Below are positions 58,272-64,000 of a stretch of DNA of 64,000 bases, piece by piece. The notes below the pieces were generated by a model that saw only the letters and a program-made list of their open reading frames with translations, had not been told where the DNA came from and ran no database searches. This stretch comes from SAR92 clade bacterium H231 (GTDB taxonomy: Bacteria; Pseudomonadota; Gammaproteobacteria; Pseudomonadales; Porticoccaceae). The translations under genes were made by a program, and so were the position numbers. The stretch covers positions 310,001-374,000 of the forward strand of contig JAOALC010000001.1 in the NCBI GenBank assembly GCA_025153775.1, given 5' to 3'. Positions within the stretch are counted from its first letter, which is position 1; each line of letters opens with the position of its first letter.

Positions 58272-59093
58272 ATGGCAAAAAACTTTCTCTACAGACGCAG
58301 CAAACTTATCCTCGACCGATTAAAAGTAGAGGATCTGGCTGTTACCGCCAACAGGCTAGATAGCTGGCTAAATTCCGACTTTGGCCGCTACCTGCTGCAC
58401 CAGGAAACCCAACTCTTAGAGCGCAAATACAGCGGCCTGCCAGGGTATAGGCTAATGCACCTAGGCCTGGGCCCCAATCAGCAAACCCTCGACTGTTTTA
58501 AGCAGCTGCACCGCTTTTATGTTCATGCCAATGCCGACAGTCCGGCGCCGCAGCTGTCCCTGGCTAGCAACTATGCTCAGCTGCCCCTGCCATCGGAAGT
58601 AATAGACCTGGCCCTGGTGCAGCATGCAGTGGAGTACTCAGTATCCCCCAAGGCGGTGCTGGCCGAAGTATCTCGAGTGGTGGCTCCCGGCGGCCATCTG
58701 CTGCTCTGTCTGTTTAACCCCTACGGGCCCAGGGGACTGATCAAGTTCCCTATGCAGCTACTCAGCGGCCGACCCGACTACAGGTTCCATAATCTGCGCA
58801 AGGGCCGCATTATCGACTGGCTGTCGCTGCTTAATTTTCAGGTGCTCGAGATTGACCACGGGGCCTACAACTTGCCCCTCAATCGTCCCGATTGGGCGCA
58901 GGCAGATACCAGCTGGGAAAAGATTGCCCAAAAGATTCGCTTTCCCCTGGGTAATTTCTATATGATCCACGCGGTAAAGCGAGAGCTTCGCGGCATAGGC
59001 ACCAGAACCCACCTGTGGCGCCCTGCAGCCACCAATGGCTATGGCTCCACCGGCAGTAAATCCAGTCGCAAAAAAGCTTCAGTTAAGGAATAG
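58272..59093 (+). CDS. SAM-dependent methyltransferase (YafS-like)
   Basis: A 273-residue class I methyltransferase fold. It has the [11 protein letters not shown] turn, [20 protein letters not shown] around the acidic position and [21 protein letters not shown] as the later core motif. Substrate unknown; the gene between mltD and rnhA corresponds in position to E. coli yafS. The C-terminal tail is basic and low complexity. It starts before the rnhA ATG at 59095 with a one-base gap, so the two are coupled. Confidence 0.85.
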   Translation: MAKNFLYRRSKLILDRLKVEDLAVTANRLDSWLNSDFGRYLLHQETQLLERKYSGLPGYRLMHLGLGPNQQTLDCFKQLHRFYVHANADSPAPQLSLASNYAQLPLPSEVIDLALVQHAVEYSVSPKAVLAEVSRVVAPGGHLLLCLFNPYGPRGLIKFPMQLLSGRPDYRFHNLRKGRIIDWLSLLNFQVLEIDHGAYNLPLNRPDWAQADTSWEKIAQKIRFPLGNFYMIHAVKRELRGIGTRTHLWRPAATNGYGSTGSKSSRKKASVKE

Positions 59094-59094
59094 C

Positions 59095-59535
59095 ATGAAT
59101 CCAGTTCAAATATTTACCGACGGTGCCTGTCGCGGCAATCCCGGCCCTGGTGGCTGGGGCGTTTTAATGCGCTATGGTGACGAAGAAAAATCCCTCTGTG
59201 GCGGTGAATCAGAAACTACCAATAACCGTATGGAATTAACCGCTGTTATCGAGGCTCTCGCGGCTCTCACCAGGCCCTGTGATGTAGAGCTAACCTCAGA
59301 CTCAACCTATGTGCTCAAAGGTATTCAAGAGTGGATGCCCAACTGGAAAAAGCGCGGCTGGAAAACCGCCAGTAAAAAGCCGGTCAAGAATGCGGATCTC
59401 TGGCAAAAGCTCGATGCGGTTATAGGTGAACATAGGATAAACTGGCACTGGGTAAAGGGGCACAGCGGTCACCGGGAAAATGAAATAGCCGACCAGCTGG
59501 CCAACCGCGGCATCGACGAATTAGAACTGAGCTAG
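59095..59535 (+). CDS. rnhA: Ribonuclease HI
   Basis: A 146-residue enzyme from ATG 59095 ([20 protein letters not shown]); an ATG at 59035 would add 20 residues that overlap the methyltransferase. The catalytic D, E, D, D set is visible in [31 protein letters not shown] and [10 protein letters not shown]. It removes RNA from RNA-DNA hybrids. It lies next to dnaQ, the usual pair. Confidence 0.97.
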   Translation: MNPVQIFTDGACRGNPGPGGWGVLMRYGDEEKSLCGGESETTNNRMELTAVIEALAALTRPCDVELTSDSTYVLKGIQEWMPNWKKRGWKTASKKPVKNADLWQKLDAVIGEHRINWHWVKGHSGHRENEIADQLANRGIDELELS

Positions 59536-59544
59536 GCACTAACC

Positions 59545-60264
59545 ATGAGACAGATTGTACTGGATACAGAAACCACCGGCCTGGAGACATCTCAGGATCA
59601 CCGCATAATCGAGATTGGCTGTGTCGAGATGATCAACCGCAAACTCACCGGCCGCCACTATCATCAGTATATAAACCCTCAGCGCAAAGTGGACGAGGGC
59701 GCCATGGAAGTTCATGGCATCACAGATCAGTTTCTTGAGGACAAGCCTACCTACGACGCCATAGTCGAAGAGTTTATGGCCTTTATCAAAGGCGCCGAGC
59801 TGGTGATTCACAATGCTCCCTTTGATATTAGCTTCCTCAACCACGAGGCCTCCAAGCTACCTGGGCGCACCAAGCCCATAGAGTCTGGCTGCAAAGTGAT
59901 AGACACATTGGCCCTGGCGCGGCAGAAGCACCCGGGGCAAAAAAACAACCTGGATGCGCTGTGCAAGCGCTATGGCGTCGACAACTCCCAGCGCGACCTT
60001 CACGGCGCACTGCTTGATGCGGAGATTCTCGCCGATGTCTATCTGTTGATGACTGGCGGGCAGGTCAACCTCAATATCAGCGATCAATCGGCATCAGACT
60101 CCGGTGAGATCAACCAGGCCAGCAATATACGCCGCCTGCCCGAGGGCCGTCCGGCGCTGAGGGTTATTACCGCCAATGAAGATGAGTTGGCCAGCCACCA
60201 GAAAAAACTGGACGCCATCAAAGCGTCCAGCGGTGAATGTGTCTGGCAAAATTTGGGCGAATAA
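59545..60264 (+). CDS. dnaQ: DNA polymerase III epsilon subunit
   Basis: A 239-residue DEDDh 3'-5' exonuclease. Motifs are ExoI VLDTETTGLE, ExoII HNAPFDISFLNHEA and ExoIII DLHGALLDAEILADVYLLM. The C-terminal segment (about 190-239) is the polymerase-alpha-binding tail. It provides proofreading for replication. The stop TAA is followed in the same frame by the hrpA ORF with no intervening ATG. Confidence 0.97.
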   Translation: MRQIVLDTETTGLETSQDHRIIEIGCVEMINRKLTGRHYHQYINPQRKVDEGAMEVHGITDQFLEDKPTYDAIVEEFMAFIKGAELVIHNAPFDISFLNHEASKLPGRTKPIESGCKVIDTLALARQKHPGQKNNLDALCKRYGVDNSQRDLHGALLDAEILADVYLLMTGGQVNLNISDQSASDSGEINQASNIRRLPEGRPALRVITANEDELASHQKKLDAIKASSGECVWQNLGE

Positions 60265-60270
60265 CCTGCT

Positions 60271-63200
60271 TTGTCTCCTATATCGCCCCCAGATCCACAT
60301 CCCGGGTTGGATATCAGTATCCCCGAACAGGTCCCCAGCAGCGCTGCGCATTTTGAGCCGCTTAAACAAGCCATAGCCCAGTCAGTTACCAGCAAAGACC
60401 TGTTTCGCCTCAGCAAACAGCTGGCCGAACTGCAGCAGCGGGCCAGCCGCAAGCAAGATATTGCCCAGGGCTGGAGTCAATGGCGCCAGGCTGCAGAGCG
60501 CTCTCAGCAGATAGTCAGCGCCAGGCGCGACAACCTGCCCGCCATCAGCTACCCAGATCTTCCGGTCAGTGCCAGGTCCGACGAGATAGTTGAGTTAATT
60601 CGCAACCATCAGGTCCTGGTGGTTGCCGGCGAAACCGGCTCTGGTAAAACCACCCAGCTGCCCAAAATCTGCCTACAAGCCGGGCGCGGTATCAAAGGCA
60701 TTATTGGCCATACCCAGCCGCGACGAATTGCCGCCCGCACCGTGGCCGACCGCATTGCCGAAGAGCTTAAAACACCCCTGGGAGAGACCGTGGGTTATCA
60801 GGTGCGTTTCTCTGACCAGAGTTCGCCCAAAACTACCATCAAGCTGATGACCGATGGTATTTTGCTGGCGGAAATTCAGCACGATCGATTTCTCAGCAAA
60901 TACGATACCTTGATAATCGATGAGGCCCACGAGCGCAGCCTCAATATTGATTTTTTATTGGGTTACCTCAAAAACCTACTGGCCCAGCGCAGCGACCTAA
61001 AGCTAATTATTACCTCAGCCACCATTGATGTAGAAAAGTTTTCCCAGCATTTTAATAATGCGCCAGTGGTAGAGGTATCCGGCAGAACCTACCCGGTAGA
61101 AGTTATTTACTCTGATATCGACAGCCTGGATATGGACCGCGACCAGCGCATTATTGAATGCCTGCGCGAGATAAACTCAAATACCACCCCCAACCAAGGC
61201 GCTGGCGATGTGCTGGTATTCTTAAGTGGCGAGCGCGAAATTCGCGAAGCCAGCCTGGCCATCAAGCGCGCCCAGCTGCCCCATACCGAAGTGGTGCCTC
61301 TGTATGCCAGGCTCAGCCTTGCAGAGCAGAGTAAAATCTTCTCTCCCCACAGAGGCCGCCGTGTTGTGCTAAGTACCAATGTGGCCGAGACGTCGCTAAC
61401 CGTGCCAGGCATAGGCTATGTGATAGATACAGGCCGCGCCAGACTGTCCAGATACAGTTACAGAACCAAGGTACAACGGCTGCCAATCGAGGCCATCTCC
61501 CAGGCCAGCGCCAACCAGAGGGCAGGGCGCTGTGGCCGCGTTAGCAATGGTGTCTGTTACCGACTCTACGAAGAAGACGACTTTAATAATCGCCCAGAGT
61601 TTACCGACCCGGAAATAGTGCGTACCAATCTGGCCGCGGTAATCTTGCAAATGCTGCACCTGCGCATAGGTGATATTCGCAATTTCCCCTTTGTGGACCC
61701 GCCAGACAGCCGCATGATCAGCGATGGCTTCAAGCTATTGGAAGAACTGCAGGCCGTTGATAGCAGAGGCAAACTGACCAAGCTGGGTAGGCAGCTGGTG
61801 TCTATTCCCCTGGATCCAAGATTTGCCCGTATGATCTTTGAAGCCAGCAAAAATGGCTCTCTCACCCAGGTGATGATTATCACCACCGGCCTGAGTATTC
61901 AGGACCCCAGAGAGCGCCCGGCCGACAAACAGCAAGCCGCAGACCAGGCCCATGCCCAGTGGCGCGATCAGTCCTCAGACTTTATGTCGCTGCTCAACCT
62001 TTGGCAGCACTTTGAGAGCAAGCGCCAAGAGCTTTCCAGCAACCAGTACAGCAAGTACTGCCGCGCCCACTATGTATCCTTTTTGCGCATGAAAGAGTGG
62101 CGGGATTTACACCATCAGGTGCACAGCGCCTGTCGCGCTCTCAAGCTGACCGAAAATCAAAAGCCCGCAGAATATGCCGCCATCCACCAGGCGCTGTTAT
62201 CGGGCCTCCTGGGTCAGGTAGGTATTCGCGAAGACAAGTGGGAGTTTCTGGGTACCAGAAACCGCAAGTTTTTTATCTTCCCCGGTTCCGGCCTCAGTAA
62301 AAAACCGCCCAAATGGGTAATGGTAGGCTCGCTGATGGAGACCGCCAAACAGTACGGACTTAACGCCGCCAAAATAGATTCCGACTGGCTCGAGCCCCTG
62401 GCCGCTCACCTGGTCAAAAAGACCTACAGCGCACCTTTTTACCATCAAAAGTCCGGCCAGGTTATGGCAAAAGAGCGCCAAACATTATTTGGCCTGTCCA
62501 TTGTCGAGGGTAAAAACACCGTCTATGGCAATGTGGCACCGGCAGAAGCCAGAGAAATATTTATTCAGCAGGCGCTGGTAGAAGAGGGTTACAGAGGCAA
62601 GGGCAGCTTTTATTCAGCCAATCAAAAGCTGGTAGCAGAACTGCAGGGGCTGGAAGATCGGTTCCGGCGTCGCGACCTGCTGGCCGAACAAAAAGTCATC
62701 TACAGCTTCTACCATGAGCGAATTCCAGAGGGAATTTACAATCTGCCCGCTTTCGAAAAATGGCGCAAAAGCGCAGAGCGAGATAACCCCAACCTGCTCA
62801 GCATCAGCAAAGAGGCCCTGATGCTGCGGGGCCTGTCCGCCGACGAAGAGGCGCAGTTTCCCGAGACAGTGCGCTGCGACGGCCTGGAGTTTGAGCTCAG
62901 TTACACCTTTGAGCCCGGCCATGCAGAGGATGGCGTCAGCGCCAAAATTCCACTGGCCCTGCTGCACCAGCTGCCCAGATATTACTTTGAATGGCTGGTG
63001 CCAGGCATGCTGCGGGACAAATGCATAGCCCTGGTAAAAAGCTTGCCCAAACAGGTCCGCCGTCATTTTGTACCTGTGCCAGACTATGTGGACAAAGTAT
63101 TGCTCCAGGTGCGCGCCCAGGACAGACCCCTTACCGAAGTATTGGCCGAACAGCTCAAGCGCCATACAGGGGTCAGTATTCAAGACCAAGACTGGCGAAC

Positions 63201-64000
63201 AGAAAATCTCGACCCCTGGTATTTAACCAACTTCCTGCTCCAGGACGAAAATGGCAAGACCATCGCCATGGCCAGAAGTCTGGAGCAGCTGCAGCGAGAC
63301 TTTAAACAGCAGATCAATGCAGGTTTAGAACAGGCCTCCGACGACAGTCTGTCACGCCAGGGCATTGTTGAATGGGACTTTGAGTTGCCCGAGCAGGTCA
63401 GTTTAAAGCGCGGCAAAATCGATATAAAAGCCTGGCCCGCGCTGGTGGACTGCGGCGACTGCGTAGCGCTTGAAGTTATGGACAACCCCCTAGCCGCAGA
63501 AAAAGTCAGCCGCCAGGGCCAGCTGAGATTGGCGCTGCTCAGGGGCCGCGAGCAGGAAAAATATTTAACGAAACATCTATTGCGCGGTGCAGACCTGGCG
63601 CTAAAAGCCGCCGCCATAGGTAGCCGCCAGGATATAGTGCAGTCACTGATCGCCGCCAGCTTTCAACAAGCATTATTTTCCGAGGTGGGGGTGCTGCGCG
63701 ACCAGGCCAGTTTTGATCGCTGTTTTCAGGCAGGCATAGGCAGGGTGGTAGATATTGCCGAGCAGCTGGGCGCCCATATTGAGTCAGTCCTACCCAAATT
63801 ACATCAAAATCAAAAGCAGGTTCGCGCCCTGGGCCTGTCGGCTATCTATGCCAAAGAAGATATTGAGCAGCAGCTTCAGTGGCTATTCTCTACAGACACC
63901 CTGAGCCATATCAGCCTAGACCTTATGGCCCAGTATCCCAGGTTGGTGCGCGGCATAGAAATTCGCCTGGAAAAACTTGCCTCCCAGGTGGGCAAAGACC
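60271..64000 (+). CDS. hrpA: ATP-dependent RNA helicase HrpA (cut at the window end)
   Basis: The frame is open from just after the dnaQ stop to the window end, about 1243 residues against about 1300 in E. coli. No in-frame ATG or GTG lies before the helicase core, so the start must be TTG at 60271 or 60307; I give the first. The order is a short N-terminal region, Walker A VVAGETGSGKTTQLPK, Walker B IIDEAHERSLN, SAT motif (TSATID), motif VI (QRAGRCGR), the HA2 domain, an OB region (QALLSGLLGQVG) and the long HrpA-specific C-terminal part (DUF3418-like). It acts in RNA and ribosome processing. Confidence 0.92.
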   Translation, partial: MSPISPPDPHPGLDISIPEQVPSSAAHFEPLKQAIAQSVTSKDLFRLSKQLAELQQRASRKQDIAQGWSQWRQAAERSQQIVSARRDNLPAISYPDLPVSARSDEIVELIRNHQVLVVAGETGSGKTTQLPKICLQAGRGIKGIIGHTQPRRIAARTVADRIAEELKTPLGETVGYQVRFSDQSSPKTTIKLMTDGILLAEIQHDRFLSKYDTLIIDEAHERSLNIDFLLGYLKNLLAQRSDLKLIITSATIDVEKFSQHFNNAPVVEVSGRTYPVEVIYSDIDSLDMDRDQRIIECLREINSNTTPNQGAGDVLVFLSGEREIREASLAIKRAQLPHTEVVPLYARLSLAEQSKIFSPHRGRRVVLSTNVAETSLTVPGIGYVIDTGRARLSRYSYRTKVQRLPIEAISQASANQRAGRCGRVSNGVCYRLYEEDDFNNRPEFTDPEIVRTNLAAVILQMLHLRIGDIRNFPFVDPPDSRMISDGFKLLEELQAVDSRGKLTKLGRQLVSIPLDPRFARMIFEASKNGSLTQVMIITTGLSIQDPRERPADKQQAADQAHAQWRDQSSDFMSLLNLWQHFESKRQELSSNQYSKYCRAHYVSFLRMKEWRDLHHQVHSACRALKLTENQKPAEYAAIHQALLSGLLGQVGIREDKWEFLGTRNRKFFIFPGSGLSKKPPKWVMVGSLMETAKQYGLNAAKIDSDWLEPLAAHLVKKTYSAPFYHQKSGQVMAKERQTLFGLSIVEGKNTVYGNVAPAEAREIFIQQALVEEGYRGKGSFYSANQKLVAELQGLEDRFRRRDLLAEQKVIYSFYHERIPEGIYNLPAFEKWRKSAERDNPNLLSISKEALMLRGLSADEEAQFPETVRCDGLEFELSYTFEPGHAEDGVSAKIPLALLHQLPRYYFEWLVPGMLRDKCIALVKSLPKQVRRHFVPVPDYVDKVLLQVRAQDRPLTEVLAEQLKRHTGVSIQDQDWRTENLDPWYLTNFLLQDENGKTIAMARSLEQLQRDFKQQINAGLEQASDDSLSRQGIVEWDFELPEQVSLKRGKIDIKAWPALVDCGDCVALEVMDNPLAAEKVSRQGQLRLALLRGREQEKYLTKHLLRGADLALKAAAIGSRQDIVQSLIAASFQQALFSEVGVLRDQASFDRCFQAGIGRVVDIAEQLGAHIESVLPKLHQNQKQVRALGLSAIYAKEDIEQQLQWLFSTDTLSHISLDLMAQYPRLVRGIEIRLEKLASQVGKD

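Overview
The window looks like a chromosomal segment of a heterotrophic marine-type gammaproteobacterium. The evidence is gene order: recA-recX ... alaS-lysC-csrA-tRNA-Ser, tig-clpP-clpX-lon-hupB-ppiD, mltD-methyltransferase-rnhA-dnaQ, and a complete liuRABCDE leucine-degradation operon. TonB-dependent receptors, a sulfatase, a Spinster-like MFS carrier and many acyl-CoA enzymes fit a SAR92/Porticoccaceae/Halieaceae-like lifestyle. That placement is inference from gene content, not a computed phylogeny.

Layout. 1-9.4 kb: the 3' end of recA, recX, a YheT-like hydrolase, two small secreted paralogues coupled to an M23 peptidase, Trm112-like and HIT proteins, alaS, lysC, csrA and tRNA-Ser(GCU). 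Between csrA and the tRNA lies a perfect 147-bp tandem array of 3.9 copies. Each unit ends near a copy of the first 21 nt of the tRNA gene and holds five short hairpins. 9.5-19.3 kb: an accessory block with an acyl-CoA ligase/DUF1330/sulfatase/MFS operon, a TonB-dependent receptor, a divergent Crp/Fnr regulator and an SMP-30 lipoprotein; it probably imports and activates a sulfated organic substrate. 19.4-34.9 kb: aldehyde dehydrogenase, a nitronate-monooxygenase-like enzyme, a one-ORF thiolase/enoyl-CoA hydratase fusion, a CehA-like metallohydrolase with a beta-propeller, a PDZ protein, an amidohydrolase, GNAT, a saccharopine-dehydrogenase-like reductase, a second receptor and DUF3422.

34.9-45.5 kb: a stand-alone HisA of the eukaryotic HIS6 type, then the liu operon (LiuR regulator, isovaleryl-CoA dehydrogenase, methylcrotonyl-CoA carboxylase, methylglutaconyl-CoA hydratase, HMG-CoA lyase) with a perfect LiuR-type palindrome, a flavin reductase and a FadH-like dienoyl-CoA reductase. 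FadH and a TetR regulator diverge from a palindrome that supplies the -35 element on both strands. 46.5-64 kb: a PEP-CTERM-type secreted protein, a small acidic lipoprotein, tRNA-Leu(UAG), the trigger factor/Clp/Lon/HU/PpiD proteostasis block, MltD, a methyltransferase, RNase HI, DnaQ and an almost complete HrpA helicase cut by the window end.

The strongest candidates for something undescribed are the tRNA-Ser-linked hairpin repeat array, the readthrough thiolase-hydratase fusion with a retained internal ribosome binding site, the HIS6-type HisA, and the shared-palindrome promoter with an apparently leaderless tetR. All calls are from reading the sequence; no database search was run.
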